Of a DNA stretch of 64,000 bases, positions 8,058 to 16,993 are shown in pieces. The notes under the pieces were generated by a model. The model had not been told where the DNA came from, did no database searches, and saw only the letters and a program-made list of their open reading frames with translations. Origin of the DNA: Chitinolyticbacter meiyuanensis (lineage in GTDB: Bacteria > Pseudomonadota > Gammaproteobacteria > Burkholderiales > Chitinibacteraceae); contig NZ_CP041335.1 in assembly GCF_008033135.1 (NCBI RefSeq), positions 3,911,925-3,975,924 on the forward strand, given 5' to 3'. Position numbers and translations under genes: made by a program. Position 1 is the stretch's first letter. Each line of letters starts with the position of its first letter.

Positions 8058-8696
8058 TCAGGCCTTGGGTTCGTTCACCTTGGGCTTGGCCAGCGAAACC
8101 GTATCGCCTTCCGGGATGCCCTCCTTGGCCCAGCGATCGAACTCCTTCATCACCGCATCGTACGTGTCCTCGCTGATCTGCGGCAGCGAGCCACCCAGCA
8201 TCTCGCGTGCTTCGTCGAAGCCCTGCTGTACCGCTGCACGGATCTTCTCCATGTTTTCCGGATTGCCACCGATGGCGTACTTGGCAAAGGACAGGATGCG
8301 TTCGGCCGTCTTCTTCACCCCCCACTCGCCGTCTTCGGAGATCGCCTGCTTGGCGGCGTCGATCTCCTCGGCCGAAGCGCTGAGCTTCTGCTCGCCACTC
8401 GCCACCTTGGACCACTCCAGCCCCTGATCCTTCACCAGGCCGCGCAAATAGGTCATGAACTCGTCGACCTTGCGCTCCGATTCCTCGAGCAGCTTGTTGA
8501 GGTCCGGCCGCTCGGCGGCGAGCTGGGCGCGCGGGTTGGCATAGGTCAGCGCTTCGCCGTCACCCTTGCCGATGCTGACGTTTTCCTGCGGTACACCATC
8601 CTGACCTTCGTCCACGGTCTTGGTGGCGCGCTCGGTCGTCGGGGCTGCCTTGGTGTGGCCGACTTGCGTCGTCACACTGGAAATGTTGCTGGCCAT
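8058..8696 (-). CDS. conserved protein of unknown function
   Basis: A 212-residue, highly charged, mostly helical protein with no signal peptide or membrane segment. The first 60 residues look disordered (Thr/Gln/Gly rich). The rest is acidic-helical with the segments LSASAEEIDAAKQAISEDGEWGV, split by a short linker from FAKYAIGGNPENMEKI, and a C-terminal GGSLPQISEDTYDAVMKEFDRW block. Proteins with this C-terminal block occur in several proteobacteria, sometimes noted near flagellar or secretion genes, but I cannot name a family. It is a single gene between the gpsA terminator and bioH, starting from an ATG with GGAGTG upstream. Confidence 0.75.
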   Translation of the reverse strand: MASNISSVTTQVGHTKAAPTTERATKTVDEGQDGVPQENVSIGKGDGEALTYANPRAQLAAERPDLNKLLEESERKVDEFMTYLRGLVKDQGLEWSKVASGEQKLSASAEEIDAAKQAISEDGEWGVKKTAERILSFAKYAIGGNPENMEKIRAAVQQGFDEAREMLGGSLPQISEDTYDAVMKEFDRWAKEGIPEGDTVSLAKPKVNEPKA

Positions 8697-8789
8697 GGTG
8701 CACTCCTGTCGTATCGGTCCACACCGTATCGACCATGCTGCGCCTAACTTGATTCCGTTCAGCGGGCAATTTTTGGCTTGGCTTGCCGT

Positions 8790-9563
8790 TCAGACGCCGG
8801 CGAGGAAGCGCCGCTGGCAGTCGACAAACTCGTCGAGATGGGAAATGAAGGGCGCATGCGCGGCGCCACGATGCACGATAAAAGTGGCGTTCGGTTGCTG
8901 TGCCGACAGCCAGATCGCGGCGCCAAGCGGCGTCAGCGTGTCCTTGTCACCGTACTGCAGCAGCATGGGCAGATCGAGCCGGGCGATCTCGCTACGCAGA
9001 TCGGTGCTGCGCAGCAATTCCAGCGCCGCTGCCAGTGCCTCGGCCTGCGGCTCGCCGTGGGCAAACAGCTCGTCGGTCAGCCCGCGTGCCACCACGCGCG
9101 CACTGGCATCACCCATCGCCTGCAGCGAAATGAAGCGCTTGAGCGTGCCGCGCCAGTCGGTCTGCAAGCTGGCGGCGAACTGCGCCAGCGTGGCGAGCGG
9201 CATGGCGCTCGGCCAGTCGTCGCGCTGGGCAAAGCATGGCGAGCTCGCCACCAGCGTGAGCGAGCGGATTTTCTCCGGCTGCGCCAGCGTCCAGCGCGTG
9301 GCTACCGCGCCGCCGAGCGACCAGCCGACCACCTGCACCGGCAAGGGAAATGCGGCATCGAGCGCAGCCACCATCGCTTCGATGCTGTAGGGCTCGACCA
9401 TGCCGCTGCCGCCATGGCCGGGCAGATCGACCAGATGGCAGCAGAAATCCTGCGCCAGCCGCTCGGCCACCGGCCGCCACACGGCACCGTTCATGGCCCA
9501 GCCATGCAGGAACACCACATCCGGACCGTGCCCTCGGGTTTCGACAAACAGCTCAGGACTCAC
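8790..9563 (-). CDS. bioH: pimeloyl-[ACP] methyl ester esterase
   Basis: A 257-residue alpha/beta hydrolase that releases pimeloyl-ACP from its methyl ester in biotin synthesis. The nucleophile elbow GWSLGG places Ser at residue 82, and the Asp (YGDKDTLTP) and His (RGAAHAPF) of the triad are present. The oxyanion motif HGWAMN lies near residue 20. Its start overlaps the bioF stop by four bases, so the two are co-translated. The adjacent bioF makes BioH much more likely than a generic hydrolase. Confidence 0.93.
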   Translation of the reverse strand: MSPELFVETRGHGPDVVFLHGWAMNGAVWRPVAERLAQDFCCHLVDLPGHGGSGMVEPYSIEAMVAALDAAFPLPVQVVGWSLGGAVATRWTLAQPEKIRSLTLVASSPCFAQRDDWPSAMPLATLAQFAASLQTDWRGTLKRFISLQAMGDASARVVARGLTDELFAHGEPQAEALAAALELLRSTDLRSEIARLDLPMLLQYGDKDTLTPLGAAIWLSAQQPNATFIVHRGAAHAPFISHLDEFVDCQRRFLAGV

Positions 9564-10702
9564 GCGTGCTCCAGTTCGCGCAGCGCCGCGATCAGCGCGG
9601 CGACATCATCATCGGCATGGGCGGCGGAAAGACAAATACGCAGCCGCGGCGTCGGTACCGTCGGCGGGCGGATTGCCGCGACCAACAGCCCGCGCTCGCG
9701 CAAGCCGGCGGCCAGCCGCAGCGCGGAGGCGTTGTCGGCAACGACGATGGGCTGGATCGCCGTGGCACTGTCCATCAGCGCATAGCCGGTGCCGGTGAGG
9801 CCACTGCGCAGCGCGGCGATATGGCGTTGCAACGTGGCGCGGCGTTCCGACTCGTCGGCGATCAACCGCAACGACGCCTGCAGTGCCTCCATCAGCAGCG
9901 GCGGCGCGGCCGTGGTGTAGATGTAAGGCCGGGCCGCGTTGACGAGGTGCTCGATCAGCTCGGATTCCCCGGCTACTGCGGCGCCCGCCGCGCCGGCCGC
10001 CTTGCCCAGCGTCGCCATATAGATCAGCCGGGGCGACACAAGCCCGGCCGCACTGCCACGCCCATCGCCGAGCACGCCAAAGCCGTGCGCGTCGTCGACA
10101 TAGAGCCAGGCGTCAAAGCGCTCGGCCAACGCGACAAGCTCGGAGAGCGGCGCCACGTCGCCATCCATGCTGAACACACCGTCGACCACGATCAATCGGC
10201 GCCGGGCCGGCGTGTCCGCCAGTAGCCGCTCCAGCGCGGCGAGATCGTTGTGGGCATAGCGCTTGAAAGCAGCGCGTGACAACAGGCAGGCGTCGTTGAG
10301 CGAGGCGTGGTTGAGCTTGTCGCCGAACACCGCGTCCTCGCGCCCCACCAGTGCCGAGACCACCGCGAGGTTGGCCATGTAGCCGGTGGAGAAACTCAGC
10401 GCCGCGGGCTTGCCGACGAAGGCAGCGAAGGCGTCTTCAAAAGCCTGGTGCGCGGCACTGTGCCCTGCCACGAGGTGCGAAGCACCGGAACCGACGCCCC
10501 AGCGCGCCGCACCCTGCTGCGCCGCCGCGATCAGCGCCGGATGGTTGGCAAGGCCCAGGTAATCGTTGCTGCAGAAGTTGACCAGCGTCCGGCCAGCCAC
10601 CGTCACCCGAGCGCCTTGTGGGCTGGCTATCACCAGCCGTTCGCGATACAGGTCGCGTGCGCGGCGCTCGGCGAGCTCGGCTTTCAGGGCAGCGAAGGGC
10701 AT
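9560..10702 (-). CDS. bioF: 8-amino-7-oxononanoate synthase
   Basis: A 380-residue PLP enzyme of the alpha-oxoamine synthase family, condensing pimeloyl-ACP with L-alanine in biotin synthesis. Signatures are NFCSNDYLGLANHP, the glycine-rich VGSGASHLVAGHSAAH, the PLP-binding DDAHGFGVLG, and the Schiff-base lysine in TLGKAAGAAG. It heads a bioF-bioH operon. Other bio genes are not in the window. The region in front contains the inverted-repeat element at 10745-11008, so the bioF promoter lies very near or inside the left end of that element. Confidence 0.96.
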   Translation of the reverse strand: MPFAALKAELAERRARDLYRERLVIASPQGARVTVAGRTLVNFCSNDYLGLANHPALIAAAQQGAARWGVGSGASHLVAGHSAAHQAFEDAFAAFVGKPAALSFSTGYMANLAVVSALVGREDAVFGDKLNHASLNDACLLSRAAFKRYAHNDLAALERLLADTPARRRLIVVDGVFSMDGDVAPLSELVALAERFDAWLYVDDAHGFGVLGDGRGSAAGLVSPRLIYMATLGKAAGAAGAAVAGESELIEHLVNAARPYIYTTAAPPLLMEALQASLRLIADESERRATLQRHIAALRSGLTGTGYALMDSATAIQPIVVADNASALRLAAGLRERGLLVAAIRPPTVPTPRLRICLSAAHADDDVAALIAALRELEHA

Positions 10703-10744
10703 GGGATGGGCTTGGGCGCAAAAGCGCGATTCTACCGCGCACGT

Positions 10745-11008
10745 AGAACCCGCTCATGGCCTTTTCACGCCAGCGCTGCACCGTAAAATGGTCAGGCACA
10801 AGGCGCGTGGCACAGCCAATACGCGGTTATTTGCAAGGCATGCAACGCGTTGAATGACGTTTTACGACTCAGCCCTACGGGTTTGCGATATTGCCGAACG
10901 CGCGGCGTTACGAGTCGCTGATGGTACCCGTACCACGGCGCGTCTCGTGCCGTGCTCGCGATCGGCACTACCGCAAACGCTGGCGCGAAAAGGCCATGAG
11001 CAGGTTCT
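10745..11008. repeat. 264-bp MITE-like element with 31-bp terminal inverted repeats (copy A)
   Basis: The ends, 10745-10775 and 10978-11008, are inverted copies matching at 29 of 31 bases; each contains the block CATGGCCTTTTC or its complement. The interior (about 10781-10885) aligns with the core of the element at 50128-50420 (shared blocks include ACAAGGCGCG, GGCACAG, GCAACGC and CTNCGGGTT), though the ends differ. No coding sequence of note lies inside. The right end abuts the azlD stop codon and the left end is 42 bases before the bioF start. The size and structure suggest a non-autonomous mobile or palindromic intergenic repeat. Confidence 0.75.
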
Positions 11009-11319
11009 TACACCAGCCAGCGCCACGCCCCGTACACCAGCATGCCGCCGGCAATGCCGGCGAGCAGCTTGTTCCAGCGCCAGACGATGACCCCGGTCAC
11101 CAGCGCCCCGGCCAGCTGCGGATTGTTCCAGCCGGTATTGATCGCGCCTTCCTGCACGAACACCGCCGGTACCACGATGGCGGTCAGTACGGCGATCGGC
11201 ACGTAGTTGAGCGCGCGGCGCACGCTGTCGGGAAAAGCGTGGCCGCTGCCCAGCCACAACACCACACGCACGCCGTAGGTGACGACGAACATGCCCGCGA
11301 GGGTCCAGACCATGTTCAT
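11008..11319 (-). CDS. azlD: AzlD-type branched-chain amino acid exporter subunit
   Basis: A 103-residue integral membrane protein with about four predicted helices (including MFVVTYGVRVVLWL and the ALNYVPIAVLTAIVVPAVF block). AzlD is the small partner of AzlC in LIV-E type amino acid export. The ATG at 11319 overlaps the azlC stop by four bases, showing translational coupling. Its TAA stop lies exactly at the right end of the repeat element (10745-11008), which may provide its 3' boundary. Confidence 0.9.
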   Translation of the reverse strand: MNMVWTLAGMFVVTYGVRVVLWLGSGHAFPDSVRRALNYVPIAVLTAIVVPAVFVQEGAINTGWNNPQLAGALVTGVIVWRWNKLLAGIAGGMLVYGAWRWLV

Positions 11320-12014
11320 GCGCGCTCCTTTTCCAGCCAGACGCCGACGGCAATACCGGCCACGGCGCCCAGCATCAATCCCAGCTTGTACGGCAGCGCA
11401 TGCGCCGCCAGCGCCACAATGCCAGCGGCCAGTGCGGCGCCGACCTGGGGCCGGCCCTTGAGCAGCGGCACCACGATGCCGACGAAGGTTGCGGCCATTG
11501 CGAATTCCAGCCCCCAGTGCTCGATGCCGGGCACCGCGCGACCGAGCACGATGCCGATCAGGGTGAAGGCGCACCAGTTCACGTACATCGCGAACCCGGC
11601 GCCAAAGTAATAGCGTGGCATGTCCACCGGCTCGCCTGAATTGGCCTTGTGGTAGACGATGGCGAAGCACTCGTCGGTCAGCACGAAGGCGCCGAGTGCG
11701 CGGCGCCAGCGCGGCCAGTGCATCACCTGCTGCCATAGCGAGGCGGCGTAAAGCGCGTGCCGCAGGTTGACGATGAAGGTGGTGGCAATGATCAGCCATG
11801 GCGCGGCGCTGGCAGCGACCAGCGTCACCGCGATGAACTGGCTGGCACCTGCAAACACCACCAGCGACATGGCGATCGCCGCCCAGGCCGGCATGCCGGC
11901 GGTGACCGACAGCGTGCCGAAGATCAGGCCAAAGGGCGCGGCACCGATCAGCATCGGCGCCATATCGCGCATGCCGGACCAGAAGCCGGCACGAGGAATG
12001 GAGGAAGCAGGCAT
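11316..12014 (-). CDS. azlC: AzlC-type branched-chain amino acid exporter subunit
   Basis: A 232-residue membrane protein with several hydrophobic helices and the family signatures GAAPFGLIFGTL, FAGASQF and NLRHALYAASL. AzlC with AzlD exports branched-chain amino acids or analogues. The ATG at 12014 gives the normal family N-terminus; the frame is open to 12059, but those extra residues are basic and uncharacteristic. It diverges from ubiC across 160 bases. Confidence 0.92.
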   Translation of the reverse strand: MPASSIPRAGFWSGMRDMAPMLIGAAPFGLIFGTLSVTAGMPAWAAIAMSLVVFAGASQFIAVTLVAASAAPWLIIATTFIVNLRHALYAASLWQQVMHWPRWRRALGAFVLTDECFAIVYHKANSGEPVDMPRYYFGAGFAMYVNWCAFTLIGIVLGRAVPGIEHWGLEFAMAATFVGIVVPLLKGRPQVGAALAAGIVALAAHALPYKLGLMLGAVAGIAVGVWLEKERA

Positions 12015-12174
12015 CGGGCGATGATAGCGGCCACACCGGCCGCCCACCATTGACAGCAAACCCTGATACCGGGGATGCAGTTGGGATTTGCGCCTCGCCG
12101 CAGTACGGACAGCCCGGGGTGTATCTCATCGGCGATCGGTTCATAATGCGCGCTTGCCGTTAGCCCACGCCTCC

Positions 12175-12708
12175 ATGCCGCATCAGCACCGCTGGCACCA
12201 TCCGCTCTGCCTCGCCCCCCGCCCGCTGCGCCCCTGGCTCACCGAATCCGGCTCGCTTACCGCCCGGCTGATTGCCCATCACCCGGCGTTTTCGGTGCGC
12301 GTGCTGCGGCAACGCGCCACGACCGCGCACCGCGACGAACTGGCTCCCCTCGGCCAGGCACGGCGCCGGCGCACCCCAATGCGCGAGGTACTGCTGCTCT
12401 CCGGCCAGCAGCCGCTGGTGTTTGCCCACAGCGTGACCACGCCGCAGGCGGTGCGGCGCGGCTTTCGCAAGTTCGTCCATGTGGGCGGGCGTTCGCTCGG
12501 CTCCATGCTGTTCGCCTCGCCCACCATCGCCCGCAGCCGGCTGGCCTGGTGCCGTGTCGATGCGCGCCATCCGCTGTGGCGCAAGGCCGTGACCGCGGTC
12601 GGGCCGCTGCCGCCGCGGCTGTGGGCGCGCCGCTCGCTGTTCTATGCCGGCGGTGACCGCTTGCTGGTCACCGAAGTCTTCCTGCCTCCTGCCTTCGCCA
12701 CGCCATGA
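12175..12708 (+). CDS. ubiC: chorismate lyase
   Basis: A 177-residue enzyme that splits chorismate into pyruvate and 4-hydroxybenzoate, the first committed step of ubiquinone synthesis. The family pattern is visible: LTESGSLTARL near the N-terminus, the VREVLLLS-like REVLLLSGQQPLVFAHSV strand, and the RRSLFYAGG...LLVTEVFLP C-terminus. The ATG at 12175 is preferred over an in-frame upstream start (12088), which would add arginine-rich residues. It is translationally coupled to ubiA (ATGA). Confidence 0.92.
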   Translation: MPHQHRWHHPLCLAPRPLRPWLTESGSLTARLIAHHPAFSVRVLRQRATTAHRDELAPLGQARRRRTPMREVLLLSGQQPLVFAHSVTTPQAVRRGFRKFVHVGGRSLGSMLFASPTIARSRLAWCRVDARHPLWRKAVTAVGPLPPRLWARRSLFYAGGDRLLVTEVFLPPAFATP

Positions 12709-13574
12709 CCTTCGCCACCAAACTCGACCAGTACCTGCGCCTGACGCGCCTGAACAAGCCGATCGGCATCCTACTGCTGCTGTGGCCCACGCTGTGGGGA
12801 TTGTGGTTCGCCGGCCAGGGCCAGCCGCTGTGGAGCGTGGTGGCGATCTTCGTCGCCGGCACGGTGCTGATGCGCTCGGCCGGCTGCGCGATCAACGACT
12901 ACGCCGATCGTGATTTCGATGGCCAGGTGGCGCGTACCAAGGCGCGGCCGTTGGCGACGCGCGAAGTAAGTACGCGCGAGGCGCTGTGGCTGGCCACCAG
13001 CCTCGCGGTGATCGCGTTCCTGCTGATCCTGCCGCTCAATGCGCTGACCAAGTGGCTGTCGGTACCGGCCGTGCTGCTGGCGGCGAGCTATCCATTCACC
13101 AAGCGCTTCTTCGCGATTCCGCAGGCCTACCTGGGAATCGCGTTCGGTTTCGGCATCCCCATGGCGTTTGCCGCGCTCACCGGCGATGTGCCTGCTGCAG
13201 CGTGGACGATGCTGCTCGCCAATGTGTTCTGGAGCGTGGCCTACGATACCGCCTACGCCATGTGCGACCGCGAGGACGATCTCAAGATCGGCATCAAGAC
13301 CGCCGCGATCACCTTTGGGCGCTTTGATGTGGCCGCCATCCTGCTGTGCCAGGCGATTTTTCTCGGGCTGATGGCCTGGGTGGGCGTGCAATTTGGCCGT
13401 GGCGCCTTCTATTACACCGGGCTCGTCAGCGCGGCGCTGTTGGTGCTGCTCGACCAATATCCACGGATCAGGGATCGCGATCCGCAACGCTGCTTCGCGG
13501 CGTTTCTTGCCAACAACCGCATCGGCGGCGTGATCTTCGCCGGGCTGGTGCTCGATTACCTGATCGGTGGCTGA
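12705..13574 (+). CDS. ubiA: 4-hydroxybenzoate polyprenyltransferase
   Basis: A 289-residue membrane enzyme that attaches the polyprenyl chain to 4-hydroxybenzoate. Both Asp-rich motifs are present: NDYADRDFDGQVARTKARPL in the first and YDTAYAMCDREDD in the second, which bind the Mg-diphosphate. About eight to nine membrane helices are visible. It follows ubiC with a 4-base overlap, the usual ubiCA arrangement. It ends 27 bases from the convergent diguanylate cyclase gene. Confidence 0.96.
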   Translation: MTFATKLDQYLRLTRLNKPIGILLLLWPTLWGLWFAGQGQPLWSVVAIFVAGTVLMRSAGCAINDYADRDFDGQVARTKARPLATREVSTREALWLATSLAVIAFLLILPLNALTKWLSVPAVLLAASYPFTKRFFAIPQAYLGIAFGFGIPMAFAALTGDVPAAAWTMLLANVFWSVAYDTAYAMCDREDDLKIGIKTAAITFGRFDVAAILLCQAIFLGLMAWVGVQFGRGAFYYTGLVSAALLVLLDQYPRIRDRDPQRCFAAFLANNRIGGVIFAGLVLDYLIGG

Positions 13575-13601
13575 TACCGCCGCCCGCTGTATTAGCGCGC
13601 G

Positions 13602-15188
13602 CTATTCGGTAACCGGCGTGACGGTTTCATCGACCGGGCTCGCCACCACCACCTGATTGCGACCACCCTGCTTCGCCGCATAGAGCGCCTGGTCGATACG
13701 GGCGAACAGCGCTTCCACGCTCTCCGCACCGTGCCAGTCACCCAGCCCGGCGCTGAAGGTCAGGCGCAGTTGTGTGCCGTTCCAGATCACCGGGCGCTGG
13801 GCAATATCGCTGCGCAGCCGCTCCAGCAAGGCCAGCGCCTGATCGGGATCGGTTTCCGGCAGCAGCAGCGCGAACTCCTCGCCGCCTACCCGACCCAGCA
13901 GATCGCTGCCACGCACCCGCGCCTGCAGGCTGATCACGAACTGGCGCAGTACCTCGTCGCCCGCCAAGTGGCCGTGCTCGTCGTTGATGCGCTTGAAATG
14001 ATCGAGATCGATCAGCGCGAGGCACAGCGTGCGCCGGTAGCGGCGGTGCCGCAGCATCTCGGTCTGTAGCACCTGCTCGAACTTGCGTCGCATCGCCGCG
14101 CCGGTCAGGAAATCGGTCTCGGCCTGGCGCTGCAGCTCGGCATTGGCATCCATCAGCTGCAGCCGCAGCGAACGGGTGCGGCTGATGAACACCAGCAACG
14201 CGGAGATGAAGGCAATCAGCAAGATGCCTGCGGTCTCGATCAGTGCGAACACCAGCCAGCGCCGGCCGTCCAGATGCACATAGCTACGCACCGGCGTGAC
14301 CGTATGCACGTGCATGCCCTTGATATCGGGGATACCCGTGCTCAACAGAATCACCGGCGCCGGTTCGCCCTCCAACGCGTACAGCCCGCTGAAGAGCTCG
14401 GTATCGCGCCGCACGATCGGCATCGGCATGAAATTCTGCTGGCGGTAGCGCTGCACCCGCTCGTTGGCCGACAGCGTGTAGACGGCGGCCGCATCGGTCA
14501 GCGTGCGGCCGCGCAATACCGGCCGGTCCGCCAGCACGATGACGCCGTTGTGATCGCTGACGAACAGCCCCGGCGTCATCATCTCGGTAGCCACCCGCTC
14601 GACATTGACCTTGACCACCACCACGCCGACCACGCGACCAGCGGCGCGAACCGGGCCGGCGAAGTAGAAGCCCGGCTCGCCGGTACGCACGCCGCGCGCG
14701 TACTGCATGGCATTGCGCCCAGCCATCGCCTCGCGGAAGTAGTTGCGGAAATCGTAGCGATCGCCGATCAGGTTGAGCTCGCTGCGGTAGTTGCTGCTGG
14801 CAAGCACCCGGCCGGTGGCATCCATCACCCACGCCAAGTCCATCGACAGCTTGCCCGGCAGCTCGGCCAGCCACAGGTTGGCCGCGTCGACGCGTGCGGC
14901 ATCGTCCGGATGGGCCAGCAGCTCGCGGATCTGCCCCACCTTGCCCAGCCACGCCGGCGCCTGTTGCATGGCATTCAGCGACTGTCCGAGCGCCCCGGCT
15001 GCGCCTTGCAGCTCCTGGCTGCGCGATTCCTGCGCCGAATGCACGACGCGGGTGAAGTCGGCGCGCACCAGCGAGGTGGCGGCGAACCAAGCCAGGACCG
15101 AACCGAGAATGGCAAAGAAAAGGACGACGAGCGCGACCGTACGGACCGGGTTGGTCAGCGCCTGTTGCTGGAAACGGCGTTTTGGCAT
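13602..15188 (-). CDS. membrane diguanylate cyclase with DctB-like double-Cache sensor
   Basis: A 528-residue protein: helix 1 (about 17-38), a periplasmic sensor (about 40-308), helix 2 (about 311-336), and a C-terminal GGDEF domain (about 350-515). The active site reads GGEEF (435-439) and an allosteric I-site RGSD lies at 426-429, so it should be an active, product-inhibited c-di-GMP synthase. The sensor contains FRNYFREAMAGR, GFYFAGPVR and GVVVVKVNVE, resembling the double-Cache domain of DctB C4-dicarboxylate sensors. The ATG at 15188 is chosen over an upstream TTG (15224). It is convergent with ubiA and precedes no co-transcribed gene. Confidence 0.9.
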   Translation of the reverse strand: MPKRRFQQQALTNPVRTVALVVLFFAILGSVLAWFAATSLVRADFTRVVHSAQESRSQELQGAAGALGQSLNAMQQAPAWLGKVGQIRELLAHPDDAARVDAANLWLAELPGKLSMDLAWVMDATGRVLASSNYRSELNLIGDRYDFRNYFREAMAGRNAMQYARGVRTGEPGFYFAGPVRAAGRVVGVVVVKVNVERVATEMMTPGLFVSDHNGVIVLADRPVLRGRTLTDAAAVYTLSANERVQRYRQQNFMPMPIVRRDTELFSGLYALEGEPAPVILLSTGIPDIKGMHVHTVTPVRSYVHLDGRRWLVFALIETAGILLIAFISALLVFISRTRSLRLQLMDANAELQRQAETDFLTGAAMRRKFEQVLQTEMLRHRRYRRTLCLALIDLDHFKRINDEHGHLAGDEVLRQFVISLQARVRGSDLLGRVGGEEFALLLPETDPDQALALLERLRSDIAQRPVIWNGTQLRLTFSAGLGDWHGAESVEALFARIDQALYAAKQGGRNQVVVASPVDETVTPVTE

Positions 15189-15319
15189 GGATAGCCCAAG
15201 GAATTCGGGACCAAGGTTAAGCAAACCCTTGGCGACATTGTCAGTTAAATACTTACATATCGGGATTCAACATTCCATACTGTAAAGCCGTAGGCAGACA
15301 GCCGGCACCAAGTACCGCC

Positions 15320-16930
15320 TCAAACGCGAAAACGGGCGACGTTGTCACGCAACGCACGCGCCAATGCATCCAGATCAGTACTGGCATTGCGTATAGCGCT
15401 GACCTCGTCCTGGCTTTGCGCCACCAGTGCGGCAATGTCGCGCACGCCTTCTGCCGTGCCGGCGATCACTGCCGATTGCTGTCTTGAAACTGACGAAATT
15501 GCAGTGGCCGTATCGAGCACAGCATCGGTGCTGCCGACGATGCGCTGCTGTGCCGCGCCGGCCTCGCCCAGACGAGCGGCACTGCCCTGCACCTCCGCGC
15601 TGACGGTACGCATCGCCTTCACGGTATGCTCGGTGCATTGCTGGATCTCGTCGGTGATACGGGCGATCTCGGTGGTCGACTGCGCCGTGCGCTCGGCCAG
15701 CTTGCGCACTTCGTCCGCCACCACGGCGAACCCCCGCCCCGCCTCACCCGCGCGCGCCGCCTCGATCGCGGCATTGAGCGCCAGGAGGTTGGTCTGGTCG
15801 GCGATCTCGCGGATCACCCGCGCCACCTCCTCGATGCGATCGGCGGAGGACGCCAGCGCATCGATGCGCTCGGTGGACTGCAGCGTGGCGGCCTGCAACC
15901 GCTGGTTGCCTTCCACCACGCCGGCGACCGCCTGGGCCGAGCTGCGAGCCAGCGCTGCGGCATCGGAGGCGGCGTGGGCAGTCTCGGCGATACGCTGCAC
16001 CACTTCGTCGGTGGTTGCGGCAAGGCCAGCCGCATCGTCCGCCAGCGTGCCGGCCCGGCGCCCGACTTCGCTCATCCGCGTCTGCGTCGCCCCGGTCTGG
16101 CCCGCCAGCCGCTCTGCAGTGCCGGCCACCTGCTCGGCCGAGCGCTGCACCACGCCGATCAGCCCGGACAGATCCGCCAGCAGCTGGTTGACCGACTGCG
16201 CGATATCGCCGACCTCGTCGGTACCGACCTGGCAGCGATTGCCAAGATTGCCGCCCAGCGTGAGCATGAAGTGACGGATGCGCTGCAACGGCTGCAGGAT
16301 GCTGCGCGTCAGCGCCCAGGCCACGCCGGCGATCAGCAAGGCACCGCTGATCATGGTCGCCCAGGCCCAGGTCAGCGCGCGCCGGCTGGCCGTATCCAGC
16401 GTGGCCCTGCCGCCCTGCGCCCGTTGTTCGATCAGCTCCGAGAACTTGCCCATGCTGTCTTCCAGCCGGGAGAAGCTGGCTGCGAACGCGCCGTATGCCT
16501 GCGCATCATCCTGGCCACCGCGATAGCGCTGCAGCAGCCCGCGCGCTTGGTTCACGTAGCCAGCGAGATCGGGCTTGAGCGCCGCCAGCGCTGCGCGCTC
16601 CTGCGTCGACAGCGGCAGCGCTTCGTTGGCCGCCACCCGCTGCTGCAGCGTGGCAACGTGGTCGGCGAACTCCTTCTCCACCTCGTCAAACGCCGCGGCG
16701 TCGGCACCGGCATGCATCTGGTGCGCCATGGCCAGCACGTCGGCGCGGATCGCGTCGTGCATCATGTCGGCCTCGCCCTGGTTGCGTACCGCGCTCATGC
16801 TCACCCCGCCGTCAGTGATGCCGGCGGACAGGTTGCGAACGGCCAGCAGCCCGATCAGACCAGCAGCGAAAACCAGGATGGTGGCCAGCAGGCCGAAAGC
16901 GATCAGGCGGGAACGGATGGTCAGGGTCAT
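15320..16930 (-). CDS. methyl-accepting chemotaxis protein
   Basis: A 536-residue chemoreceptor: helix 1 (about 11-33), a periplasmic all-helical 4HB-like domain (about 35-190), helix 2 (about 195-215), a HAMP region, and a long cytoplasmic coiled-coil signalling domain. The hairpin tip is intact (IADQTNLLALNAAIEAARAG, then GFAVVADEVRKLAERT). Such proteins control CheA and hence flagellar direction; the ligand is unknown. The C-terminus has no CheR-tethering pentapeptide. The ATG at 16930 is used; an in-frame GTG at 16984 gives an unlikely extension. It diverges from the membrane protein gene at 16994. Confidence 0.94.
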   Translation of the reverse strand: MTLTIRSRLIAFGLLATILVFAAGLIGLLAVRNLSAGITDGGVSMSAVRNQGEADMMHDAIRADVLAMAHQMHAGADAAAFDEVEKEFADHVATLQQRVAANEALPLSTQERAALAALKPDLAGYVNQARGLLQRYRGGQDDAQAYGAFAASFSRLEDSMGKFSELIEQRAQGGRATLDTASRRALTWAWATMISGALLIAGVAWALTRSILQPLQRIRHFMLTLGGNLGNRCQVGTDEVGDIAQSVNQLLADLSGLIGVVQRSAEQVAGTAERLAGQTGATQTRMSEVGRRAGTLADDAAGLAATTDEVVQRIAETAHAASDAAALARSSAQAVAGVVEGNQRLQAATLQSTERIDALASSADRIEEVARVIREIADQTNLLALNAAIEAARAGEAGRGFAVVADEVRKLAERTAQSTTEIARITDEIQQCTEHTVKAMRTVSAEVQGSAARLGEAGAAQQRIVGSTDAVLDTATAISSVSRQQSAVIAGTAEGVRDIAALVAQSQDEVSAIRNASTDLDALARALRDNVARFRV

Positions 16931-16993
16931 GGCGGGCACCGAGTATGGTTTTCTCCGGTTATAGTCGAGCTCCCGTTTTGCCACCGCTTTGCC

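Noticed and set aside
8058..8696. Flagellar or secretion function for the unknown protein
   Set aside because: The C-terminal block is shared with uncharacterised proteins only; no motif supports a specific role.
10854..11610. Plus-strand open frames across the repeat element and azlD
   Set aside because: They are His/Arg/Ala-rich shadows with no ribosome site and lie over a repeat.
15626..16993. N-terminal part of a 732-codon plus-strand open frame
   Set aside because: It is the mirror image of the chemoreceptor gene. Only the part from 16994 behaves like a protein.
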